This document shows, piece by piece, positions 41,714 to 50,385 of a stretch of DNA of 64,000 nt. The stretch is from contig NZ_JAABNN010000002.1 of NCBI RefSeq assembly GCF_009928415.1, positions 310,001-374,000 of the forward strand, written 5' to 3'. The position numbers and the translations under genes were made by a program. Numbering within the stretch: the first letter of the stretch is position 1; each line of letters opens with the position of its first letter. The stretch is from Bacillus sp. USDA818B3_A (lineage in GTDB: Bacteria; Bacillota; Bacilli; Bacillales; Cytobacillaceae). The notes under the pieces were generated by a model that was given only the letters and a program-made list of their open reading frames with translations, did not search any database and was not told where the DNA came from.

Positions 41714-41774
41714 ATGACCCTCTCCAAAGATAATTTTTATTTTCTATTTTCCACTAATCAAACAGCTTTTATAG

Positions 41775-41810
41775 AAAAAAGTAACAGGACCAAATTTGGC
41801 CCTGTTACTT
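41775..41810. terminator. Terminator of the phosphatase gene
   Basis: AGTAACAGG and CCTGTTACT form an extended stem with GGCCAAATTTGG inside, followed on the minus strand by TTTTTT; it overlaps the stop region at 41809. Confidence 0.9.
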
Positions 41811-42462
41811 ATTGATTAAAGGAAATGACCTTAAATAAATCCGTTGAATACTCGAGAATAGAGACACTGGAGTTTTTAATTTCCATGGCATGGTCAAATT
41901 CCTGAGAAAATTTACTAACAATATTTCTGATGATCACCCCGTGAGTCACAAGCAGTATGTTTTCATTATCACGTGAATTGGTTGAGATGATCTCATTTAG
42001 TCCTTTTTCAATTCGTTCCCATAGCTCAAGATAATTTTCAGCATGATGAAACGGGTCCGATTGCTTAATAAAGTTCATTACTTCTTCCAAGGTATGCTTT
42101 TGGAACAATTCCTTCGGGCTCGAACAGCCATTGTCTTGTGCAATTTGACGAAAGGCAGCTTCTGAATATTCTCCCTCAAAGCTTCCAAAAAAGCTTTCTC
42201 GAAAGGCTTTTCTTCTGTTGATGGTCAAATTGTTTTTGGATTGATTTTGCTGGAGGATTAATTCAGCTGTTTCAACAGTCCTGCCTGAATCACTTGTATA
42301 AATTCTATCAAACTGTACTTCTGAAAGTCGTTTCCCCGTTTCCATTGCGACAGCTCTTCCTTCTTCTGTCAGTGGACTATCAGCCCAGCCCTGCATCTTT
42401 TTATATCGATTTAAATAAGTTTCTCCATGCCTTATTAAATATAAATTAAATTTCGTATCCAT
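41809..42462 (-). CDS. Histidine phosphatase-family protein
   Basis: This phosphoglycerate-mutase-fold phosphatase of about 217 residues has the phosphohistidine loop LYLIRHGETYLNRYK near residue 6 and the second His in LLVTHGVIIRNIV near the C-terminus. The central IYTSDSGRTVETAE supplies the Arg-Thr-x-Glu motif. The substrate is unknown (metabolite or protein phosphate). I chose the ATG at 42462, which has AGGTGAATGAG before it; an in-frame ATG at 42495 has only a weak site and would add 11 residues. Both are possible. Confidence 0.88.
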   Translation of the reverse strand: MDTKFNLYLIRHGETYLNRYKKMQGWADSPLTEEGRAVAMETGKRLSEVQFDRIYTSDSGRTVETAELILQQNQSKNNLTINRRKAFRESFFGSFEGEYSEAAFRQIAQDNGCSSPKELFQKHTLEEVMNFIKQSDPFHHAENYLELWERIEKGLNEIISTNSRDNENILLVTHGVIIRNIVSKFSQEFDHAMEIKNSSVSILEYSTDLFKVISFNQ

Positions 42463-42586
42463 CTCATTCACCTGCACTATGTTTGTTTTTGTCATTTAAC
42501 ACTCGTTGAAATTGATTATATCAGTATTGGATCCCTATTTGTAACAACACTTTTTATTAAGGGATTTCGCTAAGTCAGATAAGCAG

Positions 42587-42623
42587 AAAAAAACCCTTAT
42601 CCTGTTCATGGATAGGGCCTTTT
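42587..42623. terminator. Terminator of the IDEAL-domain gene
   Basis: CCCTATCC and GGATAAGGG pair with one mismatch and end in T7 on the minus strand, 27 bases after the IDEAL gene stop. Confidence 0.85.
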
Positions 42624-42649
42624 AAAATATTCGATTAGAATAATAAATG

Positions 42650-42844
42650 TTATGAAATCTTCTTTAGCTCTTCAGTTAACTGTAGGAATAGTTCTTTATT
42701 CCCTTCTTGTAATGTTTGGTCGATTTCCTTTCGGATCTTCTCCCTTTTAAATTCAAGCAGGACATTGTTTAGGAACATTTCAGCAATAACAGCATCTTGA
42801 TTCTCATCCGAATGTTGTGGCGAATTAAGTAATTTCTTTTCCAT
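42650..42844 (-). CDS. Small IDEAL-domain protein, 64 aa
   Basis: The product begins MEKKLLNSPQHSDENQDAV and contains an IDEAL-like helix pair: FLNNVLLEFKREKIRKEIDQ, then TLQEGNKELFLQLTEELKK, matching the IDxAL-x-x-x-D-x-x-x-F-x-x-L pattern loosely. The family is found in small Bacillus proteins of largely unknown role, sometimes in protein-protein adaptors. The ATG at 42844 has AAGGAG nine bases upstream; the extra 20 upstream codons to 42904 lack a site. It lies next to an unusual palindrome. Confidence 0.72.
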   Translation of the reverse strand: MEKKLLNSPQHSDENQDAVIAEMFLNNVLLEFKREKIRKEIDQTLQEGNKELFLQLTEELKKIS

Positions 42845-42942
42845 GGAAATCAACTCCTTGAGCTTTTTTTCATTATACAAGGAGTTTTCTAAAAATTCAA
42901 ACATTTTATTTCAATTTTTTAAAAAAATTTTTGTGATACCCT

Positions 42943-42961
42943 TTTGGTGCCTGGCACCAAA
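42943..42961. repeat. Palindrome TTTGGTGCC-T-GGCACCAAA, copy 1
   Basis: A perfect 9-base inverted repeat around one base sits just 3' of the ABC permease gene. Its core, GGTGCCTGGCACC, is the reverse complement of the core at 44763-44775, so the two copies flank the ABC pair in inverted orientation. Confidence 0.8.
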
Positions 42962-43001
42962 GAAAGACACTGTTCATACCAAGTGCACACTCGTAAGACA
43001 T

Positions 43002-43844
43002 TTAGTGGATTTGGCTTTCAAATAATGTGTTTCGCTGATTATATTTTGTAATGATCTTTAGTAAGAAAACATTGGCAATCAGGAGGCCTGCCCCGATGAG
43101 GAGGAGTATGAACGGACTTAAGAAGAACATACCACTTGCCTGGCTGATAATAAGGCCTACTACCGGCAGGACCATCATGCCGCCAAATTGCTGGGCTTCT
43201 TGAAAGGATTTCACTCTTGCTGACACTAAAACGTTTAGAATAATGTTAAAAATAACCACTGCCGGAATGACCCACAACATTAATAAAAGCCATGTAGAAT
43301 TTAAAAATAATACTTCCTTAAAATACGGGTATGTAATTAAATTTACCATAACCGCATTGATTATAAAGGCGGCAAGGGAAATAAGCAGGGAAGGAATAAA
43401 AGCGGCAATCACTTTCCCAACAAACAGCTCCTTTACGCTAATCGGAGCAAACAATAATGTTTCTAATGTGTGCCTTTCTTTTTCTCCGGCAAAACTATTA
43501 GAAGCTGTTACCATCGAATTGATTATCGCTGCCATTAAGAAAAAGGGAATCATCATAAAGTTTACAAAGAAATAAACTGATTTGTATTCTAATGTTGGCA
43601 ATGAAGCGAGTGTGCTCCGCATTTTTTCATCCGGAAAGCTTCTAATAAGATCATTGATCGGCTTTTCTAAATCATTGCCTGAATCTCCTAAGAAGCTCGT
43701 ATGAATACCAATGTAGGCAAACAAAGCCGGAAACAAAATACAGAGGAATACAGGCAGGATGATCATTGGAACCCAAACCTTTTTGGAAGAAAAAGTTGAC
43801 TTAAGATCCTTTTGGACAATGGCCGTTAGAATTCGTTTATTCAC
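43002..43844 (-). CDS. NatB-like ABC transporter permease
   Basis: This 280-residue permease of the ABC-2/NatB type has about six membrane helices, with a large extracytoplasmic loop between the first two (about residues 45-95). Clear segments are MIILPVFLCILFPALFAYIG, FFVNFMMIPFFLMAAIINS, and, at the end, FILLLIGAGLLIANVFLLK. The motif AGEKERHTLETLLFAPISVKELFVGKV resembles the coupling helix region of NatB, a Na+-efflux system, though other ABC-2 exporters share it. GTG at 43844 has GAGGTGAGGACC upstream and overlaps the ATPase stop by 8 bases. Confidence 0.9.
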   Translation of the reverse strand: MNKRILTAIVQKDLKSTFSSKKVWVPMIILPVFLCILFPALFAYIGIHTSFLGDSGNDLEKPINDLIRSFPDEKMRSTLASLPTLEYKSVYFFVNFMMIPFFLMAAIINSMVTASNSFAGEKERHTLETLLFAPISVKELFVGKVIAAFIPSLLISLAAFIINAVMVNLITYPYFKEVLFLNSTWLLLMLWVIPAVVIFNIILNVLVSARVKSFQEAQQFGGMMVLPVVGLIISQASGMFFLSPFILLLIGAGLLIANVFLLKIITKYNQRNTLFESQIH

Positions 43845-44745
43845 GGTCCTCACCTCTAATTTTGAAATAAAGTGTTTCAAGTCCTCTATTCATAATCTCA
43901 CTGGAATAAACCCAGGACTCTGTGAGGATTTCCTTGAGGAGCGGGCTAATCTCTTCCCTTGATTGCAGTGTGAATTCCAGTTCGGTCATACTTTTTCTAA
44001 CGTATGGATATCCCCTATAAAACTGAGGATCAGGTGGCTGTAAGCCTGTTTCTACTAAAAGTTTAATTTCCGTTAAGTATTTTTCCTCCAACTCTCTCCT
44101 TGTTCCCTTTTCAATCAAACGCCCTTCTGAAAGGAACAGAAAAGAATCACAAACGGTTTCAAGCTGGTGAAGGACATGGGAGCAAATCAAAATCGTCACT
44201 CCTTCTTCTTTGTTCACCTTCTTCAATAATCGTATAACATCATTAATCCCCTCTGGATCGAGCCCATTTGTTGGTTCATCAAGAAATAACAGTCTTGGTT
44301 TATGAATCAATGCTTTTGCTAAGGAGATTCTTTTCTTCATACCTGTTGAAAACGTACCAACCAGTTGGTCTTTTTTATCGTAAAGTTCAAACTGCTCTAA
44401 CAAGTACCTAATCCGCTTTTTGTCGTAGGTATTGTAAATCTTTGAAAAGAATACAAGATTGTCCCACGCGCTCATGTCATGGTAGAGAGCCGCACTCTCT
44501 GTTACAATGCCTGCTCTTTCACGAATTTTATCTCCGTGAGGTTTAGGATCAAGATTTAATACCTTCATGGTACCGTTTGTGGCATCAATAACCCCATTAA
44601 GCAGCCGAATAAGTGTCGTCTTGCCAGCTCCATTTGGCCCAAGAAGGCCATTAACCGTACCTTCACCAATTGAAAACGATACATCCTTGATAATCGAACG
44701 GCCATTAAACTCCTTATCGACATGGTAAGCCTCTATAATATTCAA
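43837..44745 (-). CDS. NatA-like ABC transporter ATP-binding protein
   Basis: This 302-residue nucleotide-binding subunit has Walker A GLLGPNGAGKTTLIRLL (about 34-50), the signature GTFSTGMKKRISLAKAL (about 129-145), and Walker B LLFLDEPTNGLDP (about 151-163), with a switch His in ICSHVLHQLETVC. The C-terminal 80 residues are a family-type extension. It probably pairs with the permease in a two-component exporter. TTG at 44745 follows GGGGGGAGAAGAT; upstream codons to 44808 belong to a region without a site and contain the second palindrome, so they are not coding. Confidence 0.92.
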   Translation of the reverse strand: MNIIEAYHVDKEFNGRSIIKDVSFSIGEGTVNGLLGPNGAGKTTLIRLLNGVIDATNGTMKVLNLDPKPHGDKIRERAGIVTESAALYHDMSAWDNLVFFSKIYNTYDKKRIRYLLEQFELYDKKDQLVGTFSTGMKKRISLAKALIHKPRLLFLDEPTNGLDPEGINDVIRLLKKVNKEEGVTILICSHVLHQLETVCDSFLFLSEGRLIEKGTRRELEEKYLTEIKLLVETGLQPPDPQFYRGYPYVRKSMTELEFTLQSREEISPLLKEILTESWVYSSEIMNRGLETLYFKIRGEDRE

Positions 44746-44762
44746 ATCTTCTCCCCCCAAAC

Positions 44763-44775
44763 GGTGCCAGGCACC
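44763..44775. repeat. Palindrome core GGTGCC-A-GGCACC, copy 2
   Basis: This is the inverted copy of the element at 42946-42958. It lies just 5' of the ATPase start, within the leader or promoter region. Confidence 0.75.
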
Positions 44776-44984
44776 ATTAATATACATTTGTCCATATAGA
44801 GCGAACACTAGATTGGATGTCTTTTATTTAATCTTAACAGATTAAGTTAGTCATTTTGTACTACTTTTTTGAAATTTGGGCCACTTTTCCCTTAAATTTC
44901 CTCATCCTATTTGTGGCATTTTTTCTGGGAGATGGGGGAAATTAAGGGCATCAATTCTTTGTGGAGCAGGCAGGAGGGATATGT

Positions 44985-45839
44985 ATGGAGCAGAATGCTT
45001 TTACCGGGCATCAAACGGTAAATAATATTAATGTTTATTACGAATTTTATCCTCATCAAACAGCTAAAGAGACGTTTGTTTTATTACATGGATTTCTTTC
45101 TTCTACCTTTACCTTTCGCCATTTAATCACCTTATTGAAAAAAGATTATCAGGTTTTATCCATTGATCTTCCTCCATTCGGCAAAAGCGAGAAATGTAAT
45201 CAATACGTGTATTCATATAAAAACCTGGCCCATACTGTGATAAAACTGACTGAATCCTTAGGACTAACAAAGATGACCTTTATCGGACATTCCATGGGAG
45301 GGCAAATCGTCCTGAATATCCTACATATCATGCCGGATATCGCAGATAAAGCGATTCTTCTTTGCAGCTCGGCTTACTTAAAACGTTCTAAATTACCTTT
45401 AATCTTAACCAGCTATCTGCCTTATTTTCATCGCTTTGTTAAATATTATTTTGCCCGTACCGGAGTAAAGAAAAACCTCCAGGAAGCCTTATATAACCAT
45501 TCCATTATTAATGAGGATATGATTAACGGTTATCTCCAGCCGTTTTTACAAGACGAAATTTTCAGAGCCCTAACGAGGATGATCCGTGACCGGGAAGGAG
45601 ATTTGCCCGGTGAAGTACTTAACCAAATTCAAACACCATGTTTGTTAATTTGGGGCGACCACGATAAATCCATGCCTCTTAAAGTGGGTGAGCAGTTAAA
45701 TAAGGATTTAGTAAATTCTGAACTGATTGTTCTAAAAGAAACCGGTCATGCTGTTCCAGAAGAACGTCCACATGAGGTTTTTGAATATATTAAAAATTTT
45801 CTTGAAAAATACCAAAGGATAGTCGAAAGCGCCACTTAA
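44985..45839 (+). CDS. Alpha/beta hydrolase, unrelated to the PHA pair
   Basis: This 284-residue serine hydrolase has an oxyanion region FVLLHGFLSSTFTFRHL (about 32-48), the nucleophile elbow GHSMGGQIVLN (Ser about 101), Asp in IWGDHDKSMPL (about 223), and His in KETGHAVPEERP (about 250). It differs from the PHA-locus hydrolases in its elbow and flanks. The substrate is not known; lipase/esterase is the family default. The ATG at 44985 has CAGGAGGGA upstream, while an earlier ATG at 44961 has none. It is convergent with desR, with a shared terminator. Confidence 0.87.
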   Translation: MEQNAFTGHQTVNNINVYYEFYPHQTAKETFVLLHGFLSSTFTFRHLITLLKKDYQVLSIDLPPFGKSEKCNQYVYSYKNLAHTVIKLTESLGLTKMTFIGHSMGGQIVLNILHIMPDIADKAILLCSSAYLKRSKLPLILTSYLPYFHRFVKYYFARTGVKKNLQEALYNHSIINEDMINGYLQPFLQDEIFRALTRMIRDREGDLPGEVLNQIQTPCLLIWGDHDKSMPLKVGEQLNKDLVNSELIVLKETGHAVPEERPHEVFEYIKNFLEKYQRIVESAT

Positions 45840-45848
45840 GCAAAAACA

Positions 45849-45873
45849 AAGGTGTATTCCTGGGAATACACCT
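45849..45873. terminator. Bidirectional terminator between the hydrolase and desR
   Basis: AGGTGTATTCC and GGAATACACCT form a tight stem with a 2-base loop; genes converge here. Confidence 0.85.
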
Positions 45874-46472
45874 CATTTAAACCAGCCCTTTTCTTTTGAT
45901 TGGGTGATAGCCTCGATTCTGTTTTTTACTTCCAGTTTGTCTAAAATAATCGAAATATAATTCCGTACGGTACCTGTTTTGATGCTCAAAGTCTCAGCGA
46001 TTTCTTTTGTATTTTTTCCATCTGCCACTAGCTCTAACACTTCTTTTTCCCTGTCAGTCAATGGATTTTCTTCCCCATACACATCATCCATTAATTCAGG
46101 GGCATAAATACGCCTGCCTGACATTACGTTTCGAATGGAGCTGGCCAACTCTTCACTCGGACTATCCTTTAACAAATACCCGCTGACTCCTGCCTTTAAG
46201 GCACGCTGAAAATACCCGGTCCGTGCAAAGGTAGTTAAAATAATAACCTTACATCCAAGACCTTTCAGTTCTTCCGCAGCCTCTAAACCGCTTTTACCTG
46301 GCATTTCAATGTCCATGATGCAGACATCAGGCTTATATTTCTTAACAAGTGCGACAGCCTCTTCTCCATTTGTAGCTTTTCCAACCACTTCCATATCATC
46401 TTCCAAATTTAACAGAGAGCCAAATGCGCCTAGAAGCATTTGTTGGTCTTCCGCAATCACAATACTAATCAT
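45873..46472 (-). CDS. desR: DesR-like response regulator
   Basis: This 199-residue NarL/LuxR-type regulator has a receiver domain with the acidic pocket IAEDQQMLLGAFGSLLNLED, the phosphoryl Asp in VCIMDIEMPGKSGLEAAEEL (about residue 54), and Lys in GYLLKDSPSEE. A C-terminal helix-turn-helix has LTDREKEVLELVADGKNTK. It matches B. subtilis DesR very closely from memory; DesR turns on the membrane desaturase at low temperature. It overlaps desK by four bases (ATGA). No des gene is in this window. The start is ATG with GAGGAGGGAC. Confidence 0.92.
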   Translation of the reverse strand: MISIVIAEDQQMLLGAFGSLLNLEDDMEVVGKATNGEEAVALVKKYKPDVCIMDIEMPGKSGLEAAEELKGLGCKVIILTTFARTGYFQRALKAGVSGYLLKDSPSEELASSIRNVMSGRRIYAPELMDDVYGEENPLTDREKEVLELVADGKNTKEIAETLSIKTGTVRNYISIILDKLEVKNRIEAITQSKEKGWFK

Positions 46473-47605
46473 TTGCGTCCCTCCTCATCGATTGGCTTAA
46501 CATCATTTGGTACAGTAATGATTATAGTAGTTCCGTTTTCGGTTAATAACTCTAAGTTGCCGTTAATAAATTCAAGACGTTCTTTCATACCAATTAATCC
46601 ATGGCCTTCACACAGCTTATCGGGAGCCCCTTTAAAGACACCATCATCATGAATCTTCAAAACAGTTTCCTTCGATAATTGTGAAATGGAAATAGAACAA
46701 GTACTTGCCCCGCTATGCTTCACCACATTGTTGACTGCTTCTTTTAAACACATACTTAGGATATTTTCGGTTAGCAGCGAAACATTCTGCAAAGCAAACT
46801 CACCTTGGGATTCAAAGTTAATTTGAGCAGCTTTTATCATTTGTTTAACCCTGAATATCTCATCTTTCAGTCTAATACCCCGCATAGAAGAAACCAGTTT
46901 TCTTACTTCGCTTAAAGCCGTTCGTGCCGTCTGCTGGACATCCTTTAGTTCATCTCTTGCCTGCTCAGGATCCTTCAAAATTAATTTTCGAGCCAAATCC
47001 GTTTTTAGGCCGATAAGGGACAGTTTTTGTCCAAGTGTATCATGCAAATCACGGGCAATCCGATTTCGTTCCTCCATTATAACGAGTTCTGATATCCTCT
47101 TATTCGCATCCTCAAGCTTTTCTTCCAGTTGGCCGCGCTCTTTCCTGTTATGAATACTGAATGGCAGGAGAATGACACTAATCCAAATAATAATGACAAA
47201 TGGCAATTGTTGAAGGAACAGTTTTTCTTGCATCACTATATTATAGTTTATCGATACGGAGGTACATATTAAATGTATAAAGTATAAGGTTAAAAAGGCA
47301 ATTCGGTCTTTGATGTTGCCGATAAAATACGCAAGAAAAAAAGCAAAATACACATAACTATAGAGACTGGATGCGGTAATCGAAATCCCAATGAGTATTA
47401 AAGTCCATAGATAGACAGGCCATCCCTTGGAGATAAACGCAATCCGGTATAGGATAAAAAACACCAAAGTCAGTAATATTCCTAGGACAATACCAATCGT
47501 AGATGACGACTGGAATATAAAATAAAAAGGAAGAATACAAAGAATGGTCCAGATATACGGGGCAATTCCATTATTTTTTTCAAAAGCTAAATATCTTTTT
47601 ATCAT
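46469..47605 (-). CDS. desK: DesK-like membrane thermosensor histidine kinase
   Basis: This sensor kinase of about 378 residues has four to five membrane helices in the first ~160 residues, then a coiled coil and the HisKA_3 dimerisation domain with phospho-His in ARDLHDTLGQKLSLIGLK (about 195). The ATPase domain has LKEAVNNVVKHSG and IHDDGVFKGAPDKLCEGHGL. Close resemblance to DesK suggests a membrane-thickness sensor. The ATG at 47605 is seven bases from GAGGT; an ATG two codons earlier is too close. It is adjacent to PHA locus 2 but divergent from it. Confidence 0.92.
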   Translation of the reverse strand: MIKRYLAFEKNNGIAPYIWTILCILPFYFIFQSSSTIGIVLGILLTLVFFILYRIAFISKGWPVYLWTLILIGISITASSLYSYVYFAFFLAYFIGNIKDRIAFLTLYFIHLICTSVSINYNIVMQEKLFLQQLPFVIIIWISVILLPFSIHNRKERGQLEEKLEDANKRISELVIMEERNRIARDLHDTLGQKLSLIGLKTDLARKLILKDPEQARDELKDVQQTARTALSEVRKLVSSMRGIRLKDEIFRVKQMIKAAQINFESQGEFALQNVSLLTENILSMCLKEAVNNVVKHSGASTCSISISQLSKETVLKIHDDGVFKGAPDKLCEGHGLIGMKERLEFINGNLELLTENGTTIIITVPNDVKPIDEEGRK

Positions 47606-47791
47606 ATTCATTACCTCAGGTTCATGCTGGTGGAATTTTTTTCTTCTTAATAATCCATTTTAACTGATATCCTCCATTCTTAAAACAAATTTCACTTCCA
47701 AGACTGAGTTTCCTACATACATGTAAATTACACATATTGGTAATAAATGAACCTTACACTTTATATAATTAATTACCAGAATTTTATATAA

Positions 47792-47821
47792 GTTTACACC
47801 TTACAAATCTTGGAAACATAT
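47792..47821 (+). promoter_or_regulatory. Candidate promoter/operator of PHA-locus hydrolase 2
   Basis: GTTTACACCTTAC at 47792-47804 repeats, with one change, the motif before hydrolase 1 at 28397. TTTACA is again 57 bases from the start codon, with ACATAT 17 bases after it. Confidence 0.55.
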
Positions 47822-47849
47822 GTTTATAAAAACACTAGGAGGAATTAAA

Positions 47850-48629
47850 TTGGGAGATTCTTTTATTGGCTGCGAAAGCATCCCATATTTGCGATTTGGT
47901 GAGGGTGAACCATTGGTTTTTATTCATGGCTTGGGAGAAGTAAAAGAGGGCTGGTCAAACCAGTTTGAATTTGCTGATCAGTACGAGTTAATCATACCTG
48001 ATTTACGCGGCCACGGTGAATATCAAAATCCTGGAGAGATTTCAATTAAACATTTTGCCGAGGATATTATCAGTCTGTTAAAAGGTCTAAAGATTGAAAG
48101 CGCGCACATCTGCGGCTTATCAATGGGAGGTATGGTTGCCCAAGAAATTTACCGTCAAGCCCCTCAAATGTGCCGTTCATTAATGCTTGTTAGTACGTAT
48201 CATTATGCACCAGAAACACTTGGAAAACTCTTTTTAAAATTTCGCCAATCAAATGTTGAAAATCAATCACCCGATGTTTTAAGAGAAACAGTGGCAAAAA
48301 TATGCCTTTATTCTTGGAAAAGGGATAATTTTGAAAAATTTTATGAGTTTTACCGGCCAAATCGTGAGTACTATTTTAAATCGCTCGAAGCATGCTTAAA
48401 AGTGAATAATTTAAGTTTGCTGCCAAAAATCAAGGTTCCTACCCTAATTATTGGCGGACAATATGATTCCGTCATTCCTGCTTGGGTACAGCTCCTCATG
48501 CATAAACAAATTCCTCATTCTGAGTTTGTTATTTTCAGAAACACAGGCCATATTGCAAAACTCGAAGCAAAGGAGAGTTTTAATAACGTACTTCGAAGCT
48601 TTTTAAACAAGCATAAAAAAGCAAGTTGA
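47850..48629 (+). CDS. Alpha/beta hydrolase of PHA locus 2 (paralogue)
   Basis: This 259-residue serine hydrolase has VFIHGLGEVKEGWSNQF, DLRGHGEY, the elbow GLSMGGMVAQEIYR, Asp in GGQYDSVIPAW and His in RNTGHIAKLEAKE. It is clearly a duplicate of the protein at 28455 and sits in the same place relative to phaC, tail to tail. TTG at 47850 has AGGAGGAATTAAA; an ATG at 47820 has no site and would break the conserved promoter-to-start spacing. A PHA-related esterase/depolymerase role is inferred from context. Confidence 0.85.
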   Translation: MGDSFIGCESIPYLRFGEGEPLVFIHGLGEVKEGWSNQFEFADQYELIIPDLRGHGEYQNPGEISIKHFAEDIISLLKGLKIESAHICGLSMGGMVAQEIYRQAPQMCRSLMLVSTYHYAPETLGKLFLKFRQSNVENQSPDVLRETVAKICLYSWKRDNFEKFYEFYRPNREYYFKSLEACLKVNNLSLLPKIKVPTLIIGGQYDSVIPAWVQLLMHKQIPHSEFVIFRNTGHIAKLEAKESFNNVLRSFLNKHKKAS

Positions 48630-48700
48630 AGGAGGAGTGCATCCTCCTCCTCTTGACTATACATATTATATATTTACTTGTACCTAGTATTATGACGATT

Positions 48701-49765
48701 TTAAAGTGGATTTGAACGACTAGAAGCCCATTGATGAACAATCTTTGCTAACAGGCCTGTTAATGCTAAGCTGACATGGCCGGCTTCAACCGTAATATAG
48801 GTCTTGTCCTTACTAGAGACTAAATCCATAATCGGTTTACTTTGATCTTCGAGAATCAAATTGTCCCTTGATCCCGAAACAACAAATAAATTGGACTTAA
48901 TATTTTTTAAGTCAACCTCTTTATTTCCGACTACTATTCCACCTTTTACAAGCTTGTTCTCTATAAAGAAATCATTAGCCAATTGACGATACGCTTCACC
49001 TGCAAATGGAACCTGATCTTGTGTCCATTTATTCATCCTGCGCCATTTATCAACATACTTTGAATCATGGGCTCTATGTAATAGCGTGGTATAATTTGTA
49101 AAATAGATAGGTGTTCCAATTGCCCTGAACATTCCTTCCACCATTTTTGGAGGGATATTTCCATACGTGTCAATAAAACGATCGAAATTAATATCCCCTT
49201 CTCTAAATCCTTCCGCCCACTTATCTGGTCCCATAAATGGCTCAAAATCAATCGGAACGGTGGCAACAATTAGATTTTTGATGGGCTCATCGGCAATGGA
49301 AGCATATATGGAAGCAATCGTACCTCCTAAGCAATAACCAATCAATGTGATTTCCTCCGCACCTGAATGGCGGAGGGCCCGTTTCACTGCGGTCCTTAAA
49401 TATTTGTCAATATAGGTGTCAATTCCTATTTTCTTGTCTTCATAGCCAGGTGTTCCCCAGTCTAACAAATAGACCTCATAGCCCATATTGGTAAGCCCTT
49501 CAATGACACTAGCCTTCGGAGCAATATCTAAAATATATGGTTTATTAAATAATGAATAGACAAAAAACAAGGGAATTTCATATCTCTTCTGTTTTGCAGG
49601 ATAATGCCATAAAACCGATTTATTTTTCCGCCAAACTTCAGTTTTTGGGGTTTGACCAATTTTAGGCTCAGGTTCGTTTAAGATCTTAACTATATTTTCC
49701 CAGCGCTGCATTTCGTTATCATAATCAAAAGTGGGAATGGACCCTGTAAAAGCTGAATCTGCCAA
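48701..49765 (-). CDS. phaC: Class IV PHA synthase catalytic subunit PhaC (copy 2)
   Basis: This 354-residue paralogue of phaC1 has the box LIGYCLGGTIASIYASI (Cys about 136), Asp in VSGSRDNLILEDQS, and His in EAGHVSLALTG. The catalytic triad is intact. The N-terminus (MADSAFTGSIPTFDYDNEMQ) differs from copy 1. The start is TTG at 49765 with a weak AAGGG site, so expression relative to phaR2 may be low. It is the last gene of PHA locus 2 and is convergent with hydrolase 2. A broad difference in chain-length preference from copy 1 is possible but cannot be judged. Confidence 0.94.
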   Translation of the reverse strand: MADSAFTGSIPTFDYDNEMQRWENIVKILNEPEPKIGQTPKTEVWRKNKSVLWHYPAKQKRYEIPLFFVYSLFNKPYILDIAPKASVIEGLTNMGYEVYLLDWGTPGYEDKKIGIDTYIDKYLRTAVKRALRHSGAEEITLIGYCLGGTIASIYASIADEPIKNLIVATVPIDFEPFMGPDKWAEGFREGDINFDRFIDTYGNIPPKMVEGMFRAIGTPIYFTNYTTLLHRAHDSKYVDKWRRMNKWTQDQVPFAGEAYRQLANDFFIENKLVKGGIVVGNKEVDLKNIKSNLFVVSGSRDNLILEDQSKPIMDLVSSKDKTYITVEAGHVSLALTGLLAKIVHQWASSRSNPL

Positions 49766-49786
49766 TGTAATATTCTACCCTTCTAA

Positions 49787-50353
49787 TTAGTCTCCTGAAG
49801 ATTTGCCTGCCAGCACTGGTTCTTCGACTTTATCCATTTTAATTAACTCTTTAATCGTCTCAAACTCCTGCTTGAAGTTATTCAATTTTAATAGTTCAAA
49901 TTTTAATTCCTGCAGCTCAGCACGGAGACTCTTTGTTTCTGCTAGTTCTTTTTTCGTTTTAACCAATTCATTTTTTAATTGTTTCGTTAGTTTAATGATT
50001 TCTTTGGATACATCGACAACAGTTTCAATCTCTTGATTCTGTGACTTCACAGCATCCTGCAGGCCCCAAATTTGCTCCTTTAAGGCCTCCATTTTCTCTT
50101 CAGTTTGCAGAGTTAAGTTAGCCACATTGGCCACATCATTTTTCGTAGGTAAGTTAAGAACACTTGCCAAGGCTTCCCGGTTCTGTTTAAACGACTCGAG
50201 ATAACGTGAATGCAGATCCGTCCCTCTATTTGTCAAACTATTAAATTCTTTATTATTGGTTAGAAGATAGATAAAATCATTGATTTGCTTTTCCCACAAT
50301 AAACTTATTTTATGAAGGGATTCATATGGATCGAATGTGTTATTGTCTGACAT
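49787..50353 (-). CDS. phaR: PHA synthase subunit PhaR (copy 2)
   Basis: This 188-residue helical PhaR paralogue has FDPYESLHKISLLWEKQIN (about 6-24), VLNLPTKNDVANVANLTLQ (about 63-81), TEEKMEALKEQIWGLQDAV, and a coiled C-terminus. It shares the central motif and overall length with phaR1, and probably activates PhaC2. The start is ATG with GAGGTGAAG. It lies 32 bases after the phasin-like gene and 21 before phaC2. Confidence 0.93.
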   Translation of the reverse strand: MSDNNTFDPYESLHKISLLWEKQINDFIYLLTNNKEFNSLTNRGTDLHSRYLESFKQNREALASVLNLPTKNDVANVANLTLQTEEKMEALKEQIWGLQDAVKSQNQEIETVVDVSKEIIKLTKQLKNELVKTKKELAETKSLRAELQELKFELLKLNNFKQEFETIKELIKMDKVEEPVLAGKSSGD

Positions 50354-50385
50354 CTGCCTTCACCTCTAGTGTTTTTGTTTATCTA

